A DNA stretch of 64,000 nucleotides from UBA1738 sp045538755 (GTDB lineage Bacteria > Bacillota > Clostridia > UBA1381), in NCBI GenBank assembly GCA_045538755.1, contig JAZQEC010000005.1:1-64000 (forward strand), written 5' to 3'. This document shows, in pieces, positions 15,269 through 23,382 of this stretch. The number at the start of each line of letters is the position of its first letter. Within the stretch, counting starts at the first letter, position 1. The translations under genes and the position numbers were made by a program. The notes under the pieces were generated by a model. That model was not told the origin of the DNA. It ran no database searches and saw only the letters and a list, made by a program, of their open reading frames with translations.

Positions 15269-15375
15269 AATTTTATCCTCGTTATTTGATTTTAATGATT
15301 TTTGCATCCCTAAATTGTTTAAAAATTCATGAAAACTAAAACAGTTTAAAAAAAGAGATGTTTTTGATAAAAAAC

Positions 15376-15404
15376 ATTATAAAATAAGAACGAGTAAAAG
15401 TCAA
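15376..15404 (-). promoter_or_regulatory. sigma-A promoter of the phosphatase gene
   Basis: TTGACT (15399-15404) and TATAAT (15376-15381) are spaced by 17 bases on the minus strand. Confidence 0.8.
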
Positions 15405-15525
15405 GATATGTCAAATTATACATTTTGACAATTGGAAGACAAAAAATGGTGTGAATAAAGTGGAGGTTTTATAAAGAAGAGACCATTTTTGCAATAGATT
15501 TTTATAAGCAACCTGCGACAACTGA

Positions 15526-15554
15526 TTGACTTTTTAGGATAAATATGGTACATT
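15526..15554 (+). promoter_or_regulatory. sigma-A promoter of the repeat-protein gene
   Basis: TTGACT (15526-15531) and TACATT (15549-15554) are 17 bases apart, 48 bases before the chosen start codon. Confidence 0.75.
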
Positions 15555-15601
15555 TATTTTGCATATATATAGATAAGCATATAATGAAAGGGACGATGAT
15601 A

Positions 15602-16831
15602 ATGACATTTAAAAAATACGTGGCATCAATAATACTTGCGGCATTAGCGTTTGGAGCGGTAAGCCTGCCTGTTTGCGCGGCGCGTGAGAGCGATGTGTGC
15701 AAGGTATATAATTTGGAAGGCACAGAAACACTGATAAGAAAATCGGAGCTGGGTTATTATATAAAAAATGGCTGGTATGAAGAACCTGTCTGTGTAATAT
15801 ATAGCCCGAACGGTTCGTCGTCAGTTGTATTTCAAAGAGAACTTGACTACTATTTAAAAAATGGCTGGTATGCACAACCTGTATGCACTGTCTATACTTT
15901 AGACGGCATATCTTCTCTTATATATTGTTCGGAGATTGACTACTATTTAAAAAACGGCTGGTACAATGCTCCTGTTTGTACAATTTACAGCCCGAGCGGC
16001 GTTTCGTCAATTATCTATAAGTCAGAACTTGACTACTATTTATCAAACGGTTGGTATAATGCTCCTGTTTGCACAATTTATAGTCCAAACGGTATTTCGT
16101 CGGTTGTTTTGAAAACCGAGATTGATTACTATTTAGCGAACGGCTGGTATGCACAACCGGTATGTATGGTTTATCGAGCTGATGGAGCATCTGCGATTAT
16201 TTATGAGTATGAACTTGATTATTATTTAGCCAACGGATGGGGCAATTTAATGATTCCAATGTACTCATCCGATGGTACGGAAATTATGGCTCCGTATATA
16301 CAGATAGACATTTATAAGGCACATGGCTGGATGACTCAAATGCAATATCTGTGCTATTCTATCGATCAGGCTGTGGCGGAATATGGTTATGATGACGTTA
16401 TAAATGTGATTGATGAACAGCTTGATTATGTGGAAGATGAGCAAATCTGGATGACTCTTTATGAAAAGAGAGAAGCGCTGATGGATGAATGGCTGATAGG
16501 AAATGGTGCACCTTTAGCGGTTACCGACTGGTGGATAGAAGAAGAATACGGGATACCTGAGGCATGGATTCAATTCAGAAACTTGTCTGATAAGACAATT
16601 ACTGCATTTAAGGTTTATTTCGTATGTTACGATGCATATGGCAATGTAACAACAGATTATCCGTCTTTATATGATGGAAGCAACGTAGGCGTGGTGGAAC
16701 GTGAAACGTTTTATCCAGGAGAAAGCAACGCATTTTATATGAAATTATACAGTAATGAGCAAACGGCGAGTATAAGCAGGCCGTATGTTACGCAGATTGC
16801 ATTCAGCGATGGAACAACTTGGTATAGATAA
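15602..16831 (+). CDS. secreted protein with seven 31-residue GWY repeats
   Basis: This 409-residue protein has a signal peptide (1-26, cleavage near VCA-A). Residues 32 to about 248 form seven tandem repeats of 31 residues with the pattern VCxxY(S)xxGxSSxIxxxELDYYLxNGWYxxP; the last one is degenerate (MYSSDG, KAHGWM). The C-terminal 150 residues form a separate beta-rich domain (ITAFKVYFVCYDAYGN...FSDGTTWYR). Similar GWY repeats occur in exported clostridial proteins of unknown function. The start at 15602 follows AAAGGGA at 8 bases; ATGs at 15545-15596 are too close to the promoter or the ribosome site. It is a single-gene unit. Confidence 0.8.
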   Translation: MTFKKYVASIILAALAFGAVSLPVCAARESDVCKVYNLEGTETLIRKSELGYYIKNGWYEEPVCVIYSPNGSSSVVFQRELDYYLKNGWYAQPVCTVYTLDGISSLIYCSEIDYYLKNGWYNAPVCTIYSPSGVSSIIYKSELDYYLSNGWYNAPVCTIYSPNGISSVVLKTEIDYYLANGWYAQPVCMVYRADGASAIIYEYELDYYLANGWGNLMIPMYSSDGTEIMAPYIQIDIYKAHGWMTQMQYLCYSIDQAVAEYGYDDVINVIDEQLDYVEDEQIWMTLYEKREALMDEWLIGNGAPLAVTDWWIEEEYGIPEAWIQFRNLSDKTITAFKVYFVCYDAYGNVTTDYPSLYDGSNVGVVERETFYPGESNAFYMKLYSNEQTASISRPYVTQIAFSDGTTWYR

Positions 16832-16853
16832 AAGGTTATATTAACATCTTCAA

Positions 16854-16885
16854 AAAAAACAATCCGCATAGGCGGATTGTTTTTT
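16854..16885. terminator. bidirectional terminator
   Basis: AAAAAACAATCCGC pairs with GCGGATTGTTTTTT around ATAG. It serves the repeat-protein gene on the plus strand and the 213-residue protein gene on the minus strand. Confidence 0.85.
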
Positions 16886-16887
16886 AA

Positions 16888-17529
16888 TTAATTATTTCTG
16901 AGGCGTACGAGCTTTGGGATATTTGTCATAATTTGTACGCCGTTACAGTATTTTTCAATAGTACTTACCAGCTCTAAAATCTCCTCGGTGTCAAAATCGG
17001 TAATAGGCATAAAGCAATTTTCATCGGTTTTTGTACGTATGTAGACAAAATCCATTCTCTTTAAGATTTTGTCAAAGTGCTTGTCCGCATCAAGACGGGT
17101 TAAAATTTCTGGATATTCCTCTTCGTCAAGATGCCGCTTTAAAAATTTTCGTGAACCTATTATAACCGTTGCAATATCGTCCATTGTAACCTCGATGGTT
17201 TTCACGCTTTCAGGGATAAAATCCGAAATAAGAGTCGGCTTTTCGGGAAGTGTGTATGGCATAACACCGTTCTTCCATACTGAAAGGACAACCTTCTCGC
17301 CATCTGTTGCAATATACGTCGGAAATGCAGTGTTAATTTTTATTATAACATAGGAAACTCCGAGAACGGATGCCGCAATATACCAGGCAGCAAACAAGAA
17401 GTCGCCTACAAACATACTGCAAATAGCAAGCACAAGACCGACAAGGCTGATTGAGCCGATCAATGAAATTTTAATCATATAGTCGCGGCGAGCTCTTTTA
17501 TTAAGACTCGCTTTTGATAAATATTCCAT
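16888..17529 (-). CDS. membrane protein of unknown function
   Basis: This 213-residue protein has two adjacent membrane helices (about 20-42 and 46-66) followed by a cytoplasmic domain of about 145 residues. The domain is mixed alpha/beta (KTIEVTMDDIATVIIGSRKF) and may relate to PH-like domains that follow paired helices in bacterial proteins, but this is not certain. AAGGAG precedes the ATG. A promoter lies between it and the DUF1015 gene, so it is expressed separately. Confidence 0.7.
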   Translation of the reverse strand: MEYLSKASLNKRARRDYMIKISLIGSISLVGLVLAICSMFVGDFLFAAWYIAASVLGVSYVIIKINTAFPTYIATDGEKVVLSVWKNGVMPYTLPEKPTLISDFIPESVKTIEVTMDDIATVIIGSRKFLKRHLDEEEYPEILTRLDADKHFDKILKRMDFVYIRTKTDENCFMPITDFDTEEILELVSTIEKYCNGVQIMTNIPKLVRLRNN

Positions 17530-17557
17530 GTTAAACTCCTTAAAAATAATCTAACAC

Positions 17558-17586
17558 ATTATAACAGAAAAAGAATAAAAGGTCAA
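17558..17586 (-). promoter_or_regulatory. sigma-A promoter of the 213-residue membrane protein
   Basis: TTGACC (17581-17586) and TATAAT (17558-17563) are 17 bases apart, directly after the DUF1015 stop codon. Confidence 0.8.
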
Positions 17587-17588
17587 GT

Positions 17589-18794
17589 TTATTTGATTTT
17601 CTTTGCCTCAAAATAAAATCTCTTGTCCTGTGCTTCGCCCATTGAGAAGGTTTTTCTCGGAAGTGCTCCGTCGCTAATTACAGACTTAAAAAGCTCACTT
17701 TTTTGCATTGGCGGAAGTAAAAAGCCTATGTTTGAGTCCTTTTTTGAAAGGTCTTCGACAACATCTTCGCCGTGTATGTAGTCCACCTTAACACCCTGTT
17801 TGTCAAGGAAGTTTTGGAGTGTGCCGACAGCAAGAGTACTACCTGAGTTTTTTACATACAAATCCCCTTTTTTGCTGCCGTAAGTATAAATAATGTGTTG
17901 TCCGCCGTTGTCACTTTCTGCTGTTTCAGTGTAATACGCCTTAAATTCTTCAATCAGTTTTTCGGGATTTACGCCGAAGACAACTCGGTGGATTGGTTCA
18001 AATTCAAGCGCATCGTCGTGAATATTCTCGATTTCTACAAGGCAAAAACGTGCAGGATGATTTTCCTGTTCCTCGGCAGAAAGTGTCTTTTTTAAGTTTT
18101 CCCAGCAAGTTTTTGCGGTTGCTAAGGAGTGGTTTCCGTCACCTACTGCAAATAGGAGATTACCTTCTGAATTGTTGTCAATCTGGTCAAGTGCTGCTAA
18201 AATTCGTTCTGCTTCAAAATCAGAAAGTATGTAACCCGTCAAATGTCCGCCGCCCTGCATAAGGTCAAAATCATAAATCATTTCGCCCTTTTCGCATTGT
18301 TCGATAACTGTTTTTTTGTCGTCATCAATTAAAAGCATAATATGAGGCAGCTCTAAAGGTGCGTTTTCGCGGATTTTAACTCTGGGCGGTATGCGCTCTA
18401 AAACCGTACCCTCTGTTGCACGTATTTTGCTGGTTGAGCCCGTCGAAAAATCATAGTCCTCAAGGTCGACCGTGCCGATGATACCTTTTCGGACTTTGCC
18501 GTTTGACATAGTCCGCTCGACATAAATCATACTATCTAAACACTCTTCAAAAATTCCGTCCTCTAAATATTCTGCCATTGTCTTATTTATTTTGCTGATT
18601 CTCTTGTCGCCTTCTTCTAAAAAGGCTTCTGGAAAGACAATGTTAAGCGTTGACGGTGCGTCTTTTGTGAGGCCGGAAACCTCATTCCAGTATTCGGGCT
18701 GTGATGTGTATTGGTCGCACGCAACGACGCTCCACTTTGTCAAATCCAAGTCCTTTGGTATTAAAATATCTGCCTTGTTAAATGTTTTCATCAT
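17589..18794 (-). CDS. DUF1015 family protein
   Basis: This 401-residue protein matches the DUF1015 family in its opening (ADILIPKDLDLTKWSVVACD) and in the conserved AVGDGNHSLATAK at about residues 217-229. Some family members act as serine kinases in archaea and staphylococci with a ParB-like nucleotide-binding fold; whether this one does is unknown. AAAGGATTAAG precedes the ATG. It is the last gene of the mutS2-ybaK operon, 10 bases after ybaK. No other enzyme of serine metabolism is adjacent. Confidence 0.85.
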   Translation of the reverse strand: MMKTFNKADILIPKDLDLTKWSVVACDQYTSQPEYWNEVSGLTKDAPSTLNIVFPEAFLEEGDKRISKINKTMAEYLEDGIFEECLDSMIYVERTMSNGKVRKGIIGTVDLEDYDFSTGSTSKIRATEGTVLERIPPRVKIRENAPLELPHIMLLIDDDKKTVIEQCEKGEMIYDFDLMQGGGHLTGYILSDFEAERILAALDQIDNNSEGNLLFAVGDGNHSLATAKTCWENLKKTLSAEEQENHPARFCLVEIENIHDDALEFEPIHRVVFGVNPEKLIEEFKAYYTETAESDNGGQHIIYTYGSKKGDLYVKNSGSTLAVGTLQNFLDKQGVKVDYIHGEDVVEDLSKKDSNIGFLLPPMQKSELFKSVISDGALPRKTFSMGEAQDKRFYFEAKKIK

Positions 18795-18804
18795 CTTAAT
18801 CCTT

Positions 18805-19290
18805 TCAATCTTTTATTAAGTCACAAACTTTTGCATCGGTTATTTTAATAAGGTCCTGCGGCGATAGAAGCAATGTGCTGCCGCAAATACCTGCCGAAAC
18901 AGCCACCTTCTCAAAATCGTTGCAGCTTTGGTGGATATATGTGAGGTATTTTTTCTTCATACCTATCGGTGAAACACCGCCTCTTATATACCCTGTAAGA
19001 GCCAAAAGTTCTTTTACATGAATCATTTCCGCTTTTTTACTGCCCGATGCCCTTGCAAGCTTCTTTAAGTCAACCTCGCAGTCCACAGGAATACACACAA
19101 CCATTATTTCATTCCCTTTTGCGACAAGCGTTTTGAAGGACTGCTCGCACGGGATTCCTGTAAGAGAAGCGATGTGTATACCGAAGTTGTCGCCAACTTC
19201 GTCTGTTTCATATTCTACTGCATCGAACGAAATTTTTGCTGCCTGCAAAATTCGCATAGCATTAGTTACGATTGGTTTTTTCTTTGCCAT
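18805..19290 (-). CDS. ybaK: Cys-tRNA(Pro)/Cys-tRNA(Cys) deacylase YbaK
   Basis: This is a 161-residue single-domain protein of the YbaK/EbsC family. It hydrolyses mischarged cysteinyl-tRNA(Pro) after ProRS errors. Conserved features are QSFKTLVAKG at about residue 50, the ARASGSKKAEM segment and the G-G-V-S-P-x-G loop at about 103-109. Its length is normal for the family. It lies between mutS2 and the DUF1015 gene in one operon and has its own GGAAAGG ribosome site. Confidence 0.9.
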   Translation of the reverse strand: MAKKKPIVTNAMRILQAAKISFDAVEYETDEVGDNFGIHIASLTGIPCEQSFKTLVAKGNEIMVVCIPVDCEVDLKKLARASGSKKAEMIHVKELLALTGYIRGGVSPIGMKKKYLTYIHQSCNDFEKVAVSAGICGSTLLLSPQDLIKITDAKVCDLIKD

Positions 19291-19310
19291 TTTAGTATTT
19301 CCTTTCGGAG

Positions 19311-21695
19311 TTATTTCAGCTCCACAATGGTTACGCCGGTTTCGCCTTCGCCGTATTTTCCGGGACGTGAAGATTTTACGTACTTACTGCGTTTTAGCAT
19401 ATCGCCGATTACCTTGCGGAGTACGCCTGTGCCTTTGCCGTGAATTACGGTGACCGGTGAAATGCCTGCAAGATAACAGTCGTCGATGAATTTTTCTACA
19501 TTCATAAGCGCTTCTTCTGGCATCTGTCCCCGAACGTCAATTTCTGTTGACACATTTTTCGTTTTTGATGCATACGCATTTGTTGATTTTACGTATCGCT
19601 CAGTAATTTCCTTTGTGGAGTTGTCGGCTACACGTTCGAGATTTGAGATGTGAACGTCCATTTTCAAAAGCCCTGCCTGAACACGAACAATTCCTTTGTT
19701 GTCGGGCTGTTTTAAAATTGTAGCAAGCTGGTCCATATCAAGAAGCTTCACTGTTTCACCGATTTTTAAATTTTTAGGCGGCTCGCGATAGGTCTTTCTG
19801 GGCTTTTGCGAATTTTTCATCGCCTTATCAATGCTTTCTTCGCGTTTTTTGAGCTTGTCACGAGATTTTTTGACCTTTTCGTTTATGTCGGTAGTTTTGC
19901 CTTCGATACGCATACGTTCAAGCTCTTTTATAATGCTGTTGGACTCTTCCTTTGCCTCCATAACGATGATTTTTGCTTCGCGGCGTGCATCTTCTAAAAT
20001 ACGCGCTTTTGATTCTTTTAACTTTTTGCGCTCTGCTTCGATTTCCTGTTTTAAATCGGCAAGCTCGGACTTCATTCTCTTTGCGTAATCTCTTTCAGAC
20101 TGTGCCTCGGCACGGCTCGCTTCAAGGTCGGTTATAACGTCCTCAAACTTGATATCCTCATCGCTTAAAATCTCATTTGCACGTGCAATTACGGCTTCAT
20201 TAAGCCCTAATCTGCGTGAAATAGCAAAGGCGTTTGATTTTCCTGGTACACCTATTAAGAGCTTGTATGTTGGCTGAAGACTTTCTACATTAAATTCGCA
20301 GGATGCATTTTCGACACCGTCGGTTGTTAAAGCGAAAATTTTAAGCTCACTGTAATGCGTCGTGGCGACTGTGGTTGCGCCGAACGCACGCAGATGTTCA
20401 AGAACAGAAATTGCAAGTGCGGCACCTTCGGTCGGGTCGGTTCCTGCACCAAGCTCGTCAAAAAGAGCTAAAGACTCACTGTCAACCTCGTTTATTATCT
20501 TCACTATTTTCACCATATGTGATGAAAAGGTAGAAAGGCTTTGTTCAATACTCTGTTCATCGCCGATGTCGGCAAAGAATTTTTTAAATACTGCCGCACG
20601 GCTGTTTTCGGCTACAGGAATATGCAGTCCTGCTGCCGCCATAATCGAGAAAAGACCGATGGTTTTTAAGGTTACGGTTTTTCCGCCTGTGTTCGGACCT
20701 GTTACAACGAGAGTGTCAAAGCCTTCGCCTAAGAATATATCATTTGCGACAACCTTATCCTTTAAAATCAAAGGATGACGTGCTTTTTTAAATTCAATAA
20801 TCCCGTCCTTGTTTAAAACAGGCTCGGTAGCATTCATATCAAAGGAAAGCTTTGCTTTGCAGAAGATAAAATCAAGCCTTAACAAGATGTCATAGTCAGT
20901 TAGGATAATGGACGAGTTTTCTGAAACTTCTGCCGAAAGAGTCATAAGTATTTTTTCGATTTCGAGCTGCTCCTTGTTTAAAAGGTCACGAATTTCGTTG
21001 TTTGCGTTTACCACACTCATCGGCTCAATGAAAAGTGTTGCACCGCTTGCAGAAGAGTCATGCACGATGCCGGCAATTTCGCTTCGATATTCAGCACGAA
21101 CAGGTATAACATATCTGTCAGAGCGGATTGTAACAATCGGGTCCTGAAGATATTTTTTGTAGGTCTCCGAACGAATCATTGAATTAAGGCTGTCCTTGAT
21201 TTTTGCGTTTAATGCCTTCATTTTTCTGCGTATTGCCGAAAGGTCTTGAGAAGCATCGTCTGCAATTTCGGTTTCGGAAAGGATAGCTATATTAATTTCA
21301 TCTTCAAGGGTTTTTGCGGTCATAAGCGAATCCCTGAGCGAGTGAAGGATTTCGGCATCTTCGGCACAGTCTGAAAGGTACGCCTTCATTCTTCGTGCAA
21401 CATAAAGAACACGTGATACTGCTAAAAGGTCTTTCGGATTTAGCATTCCGCCGATTTCGCTTCGTCTCACACCTGCCGTAATATCATGTATGCCGAGATT
21501 TACTGGTGGATTACCTATTCTAAAACAAGTGTTTACCGCCTCGGTAGTTTCACGTTGTGCCGACTGTGCATCAAAAAGGTCAGAAAACGGAACGAGATTC
21601 AGGATTTTTTCCTTCACAGCCTCGCTGTCGGTAAAGGACGCCATTTTATCTAAAATTTTATCAAATTCTAATGTTTTAAAAGCCGATTGTTTCAT
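19311..21695 (-). CDS. mutS2: MutS2 ribosome-rescue/recombination ATPase with Smr domain
   Basis: This 794-residue protein has a MutS-type core with a Walker A motif GPNTGGKTV at about residue 332, and a signature ALFDELGAGTDPTEGAAL. A long charged coiled coil (about 510-640) follows. The C-terminal Smr nuclease domain (about 720-794) includes DVRGQ and HGKGTG. MutS2 suppresses homologous recombination and, in Bacillus, splits collided ribosomes. The length is normal. The mismatch-recognition domain of MutS is absent, as expected. It leads an operon with ybaK and the DUF1015 gene. Confidence 0.95.
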   Translation of the reverse strand: MKQSAFKTLEFDKILDKMASFTDSEAVKEKILNLVPFSDLFDAQSAQRETTEAVNTCFRIGNPPVNLGIHDITAGVRRSEIGGMLNPKDLLAVSRVLYVARRMKAYLSDCAEDAEILHSLRDSLMTAKTLEDEINIAILSETEIADDASQDLSAIRRKMKALNAKIKDSLNSMIRSETYKKYLQDPIVTIRSDRYVIPVRAEYRSEIAGIVHDSSASGATLFIEPMSVVNANNEIRDLLNKEQLEIEKILMTLSAEVSENSSIILTDYDILLRLDFIFCKAKLSFDMNATEPVLNKDGIIEFKKARHPLILKDKVVANDIFLGEGFDTLVVTGPNTGGKTVTLKTIGLFSIMAAAGLHIPVAENSRAAVFKKFFADIGDEQSIEQSLSTFSSHMVKIVKIINEVDSESLALFDELGAGTDPTEGAALAISVLEHLRAFGATTVATTHYSELKIFALTTDGVENASCEFNVESLQPTYKLLIGVPGKSNAFAISRRLGLNEAVIARANEILSDEDIKFEDVITDLEASRAEAQSERDYAKRMKSELADLKQEIEAERKKLKESKARILEDARREAKIIVMEAKEESNSIIKELERMRIEGKTTDINEKVKKSRDKLKKREESIDKAMKNSQKPRKTYREPPKNLKIGETVKLLDMDQLATILKQPDNKGIVRVQAGLLKMDVHISNLERVADNSTKEITERYVKSTNAYASKTKNVSTEIDVRGQMPEEALMNVEKFIDDCYLAGISPVTVIHGKGTGVLRKVIGDMLKRSKYVKSSRPGKYGEGETGVTIVELK

Positions 21696-21748
21696 TTAAT
21701 TTCCTTCTTTGGTCGTTATTTGCCACATTTAGGCATAATATCATATCT

Positions 21749-21777
21749 ATTATATCAATTTTTTCTTATAAAAACAA
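21749..21777 (-). promoter_or_regulatory. sigma-A promoter of mutS2 operon
   Basis: TTGTTT (21772-21777) and TATAAT (21749-21754) are 17 bases apart on the minus strand, back to back with the tadA promoter. Confidence 0.75.
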
Positions 21778-21785
21778 TAAGTTTG

Positions 21786-21814
21786 TTGCAAAAGTTTTAA
21801 TATTATGATAAAAT
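21786..21814 (+). promoter_or_regulatory. sigma-A promoter of tadA
   Basis: TTGCAA (21786-21791) and TAAAAT (21809-21814) are 17 bases apart. The -35 boxes of tadA and mutS2 lie 8 bases apart. Confidence 0.75.
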
Positions 21815-21842
21815 ATCAGTATAAATTTTAAGGGAGATAAGA

Positions 21843-22292
21843 ATGGACGTTAAGTTTATGCGTGCTGCGCTAAAAGAAGCAGGAAAAGCAGAGGCTATCG
21901 GCGAAACACCTGTCGGAGCTGTTATCGTAAGAGACGGCAAAATCATTGCACGGGGATATAATAAGCGGGAAACTAAAAAAAACGCACTTATGCACGCAGA
22001 GATTATTGCAATACATAAAGCTTGTAAAAAATTAGGCGGTTGGCGGCTTCCAAAATGCGATATTTATGTAACGCTTGAGCCTTGCCCTATGTGCACGGGT
22101 GCGATAATTCAGGCACGGATAGAAAATGTCTATTTTGGTGCATATGACCAAAAATCGGGCTGTTTGGGAAGTGTATGTGACCTGTCGAAAGTCCTGCCGC
22201 ACAAAGTTGAGTATGAAGGCGGCATACTAAAGACGGAATGTGAAGAAATTTTAAAAAATTTTTTTAAAAAACTTAGAAAGAGGGAAAAATAA
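21843..22292 (+). CDS. tadA: tRNA adenosine(34) deaminase TadA
   Basis: This 149-residue zinc enzyme converts A34 of tRNA(Arg) to inosine. The active site is clear: HAE at about residue 53-55 with the catalytic Glu, and EPCPMC at about 82-87 for the zinc cysteines. Length and the C-terminal Lys/Arg-rich helix fit the family. GGGAG precedes the ATG. Two membrane-associated small genes follow directly, 1 and 10 bases apart, so they are co-transcribed with it. Confidence 0.95.
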   Translation: MDVKFMRAALKEAGKAEAIGETPVGAVIVRDGKIIARGYNKRETKKNALMHAEIIAIHKACKKLGGWRLPKCDIYVTLEPCPMCTGAIIQARIENVYFGAYDQKSGCLGSVCDLSKVLPHKVEYEGGILKTECEEILKNFFKKLRKREK

Positions 22293-22293
22293 A

Positions 22294-22398
22294 ATGCGCT
22301 TTACTGAGAAAACAAAAAGAATTATATGCGGAGTTTTGGCAGCGGCATTATTTGTGCCGATTGCAATAGGTATTGTTTCTATGTTTTTGATAAATTAG
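22294..22398 (+). CDS. 34-residue single-pass membrane peptide
   Basis: The frame encodes 34 residues: a basic N-terminus MRFTEKTKRI, then one hydrophobic helix (about 11-33). AGAGGG lies 11 bases upstream. It starts one base after the tadA stop and ends 10 bases before the next start, whose ribosome site overlaps its stop. Such tight packing argues that it is translated. The function is unknown; it could assist the adjacent membrane-anchored protein. Confidence 0.6.
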   Translation: MRFTEKTKRIICGVLAAALFVPIAIGIVSMFLIN

Positions 22399-22408
22399 GA
22401 GGCATTAA

Positions 22409-23092
22409 ATGTCAGTAAGTTTAAGGTTTAAAAAATTTTTGCTTTCGCTTGTTACAGCGGTATCCGTTATTGTGACAGTAATAGCTTTAGGAGATATGGT
22501 GCTTAGGTTTTACGTTGCTCCAAAAGTGGGTATTAACAAAGACCTTATTCCGACAGCGAAAGATATTGTTAAAATCTCAAAGTATATGACTAATGACCAG
22601 ATTTGGAAAAATTTAGAGAATTTTGACAAACAGGCCGCAAAAGACGTACTGGAAACGTTGATTGAAGTTGAAGAAGAAACCCGCTTAAATGAAGAAACAG
22701 AGGCAGAACCGGAGCAGGAAGAAAATGCATTGAAAGGTCTGCTGCTTTATGTCGGCGGATATATAAATCAAACGGTCATACCGCATAATATTATAACCAA
22801 TCCTACACAGAACGTAATAGCACCGCAGTCAAAACCTAAAGAGGAAGTTACGCAGCCTAATTCCAAAGAAGATGCGATGAAGGATACGGTTGACAGAATT
22901 TTAGCAGCGGCAACTAAAGAAGAAATCGAAACAGGAATGGCTATATTAATGAAGGTTGACCTTGAAAAAGTAAAAACCTTGCAGGAAGCAGGCAAAACCA
23001 AGGAGCTCAAAACATATATAAAAAGTGTTTTGACTAAGTCGGAAATTAATAAATCGGTTTCTTTGTATAACAAATATAAGCATTTGCTTTAA
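22409..23092 (+). CDS. membrane-anchored hypothetical protein
   Basis: This 227-residue protein has one N-terminal membrane helix (about 10-33) followed by an extracellular part. That part holds an acidic Glu-rich linker (about 87-110), a Pro/Gln/Asn-rich segment and a C-terminal helical domain (KSVLTKSEINKSVSLYNKY). A strong TTAGGAGG site precedes the ATG. I do not recognise the family. Operon position with tadA is probably not functional. Confidence 0.7.
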   Translation: MSVSLRFKKFLLSLVTAVSVIVTVIALGDMVLRFYVAPKVGINKDLIPTAKDIVKISKYMTNDQIWKNLENFDKQAAKDVLETLIEVEEETRLNEETEAEPEQEENALKGLLLYVGGYINQTVIPHNIITNPTQNVIAPQSKPKEEVTQPNSKEDAMKDTVDRILAAATKEEIETGMAILMKVDLEKVKTLQEAGKTKELKTYIKSVLTKSEINKSVSLYNKYKHLL

Positions 23093-23106
23093 AAACCTGA
23101 ATAAAA

Positions 23107-23142
23107 AAACAGCCTCTGCACAAAATAGATGCAGGAGGTGTT
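23107..23142 (+). promoter_or_regulatory. hairpin that covers the DUF1540 ribosome site
   Basis: CCTCTGCA pairs with TGCAGGAGG (one bulged G), placing GGAGG of the DUF1540 gene in a stem. This could lower its translation or act as a weak attenuator. No T-run follows. Confidence 0.35.
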
Positions 23143-23147
23143 TTAAA

Positions 23148-23315
23148 ATGGATTGTAACAAAGCTAATGAAAGTATTAAATGTACTGTTACAGAATGTAA
23201 AAACCACTGCAAGTCAAAAGACTACTGCTCTTTGGATTGCATCACAGTAGGCACACACGAGCCTAATCCTACAATGAACGAATGTACAGACTGCAAGTCT
23301 TTTGAACTTTCATAA
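23148..23315 (+). CDS. DUF1540 Cys-rich small protein
   Basis: This 55-residue protein has eight cysteines (positions 3, 12, 17, 21, 27, 31, 46, 49) in the DUF1540 pattern, IKCTVTECKNHC near the start and a C-x2-C pair (CTDC) near the end. DUF1540 proteins are common in spore-forming Clostridia, often metal-binding, with unknown role. GGAGG lies 9 bases before the ATG. It has its own terminator directly downstream. Confidence 0.85.
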   Translation: MDCNKANESIKCTVTECKNHCKSKDYCSLDCITVGTHEPNPTMNECTDCKSFELS

Positions 23316-23328
23316 GAATTGCAAAATG

Positions 23329-23365
23329 GAGGATAGCAGCTTCGGAGTTGTTATCCTCTTTTTTT
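23329..23365 (+). terminator. terminator after the DUF1540 gene
   Basis: GAGGATA pairs with TATCCTC, extended by CAGC/GTTG pairs, and is followed by seven T. Confidence 0.85.
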
Positions 23366-23382
23366 AGACAGGAAGTAGAAAA

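Larger units (their letters stand above)
15269..15601. other. divergent promoter region
   Basis: The region lies between the phosphatase gene and the repeat-protein gene. It holds one promoter for each, described separately, and a phosphatase leader of about 100 bases. Nothing else was recognised. Confidence 0.6.

Noticed and set aside
15695..16345. CRISPR-like regular repeats
   Set aside because: The 93-base periodicity is coding; each unit translates to the 31-residue repeat with synonymous variation and no spacers.
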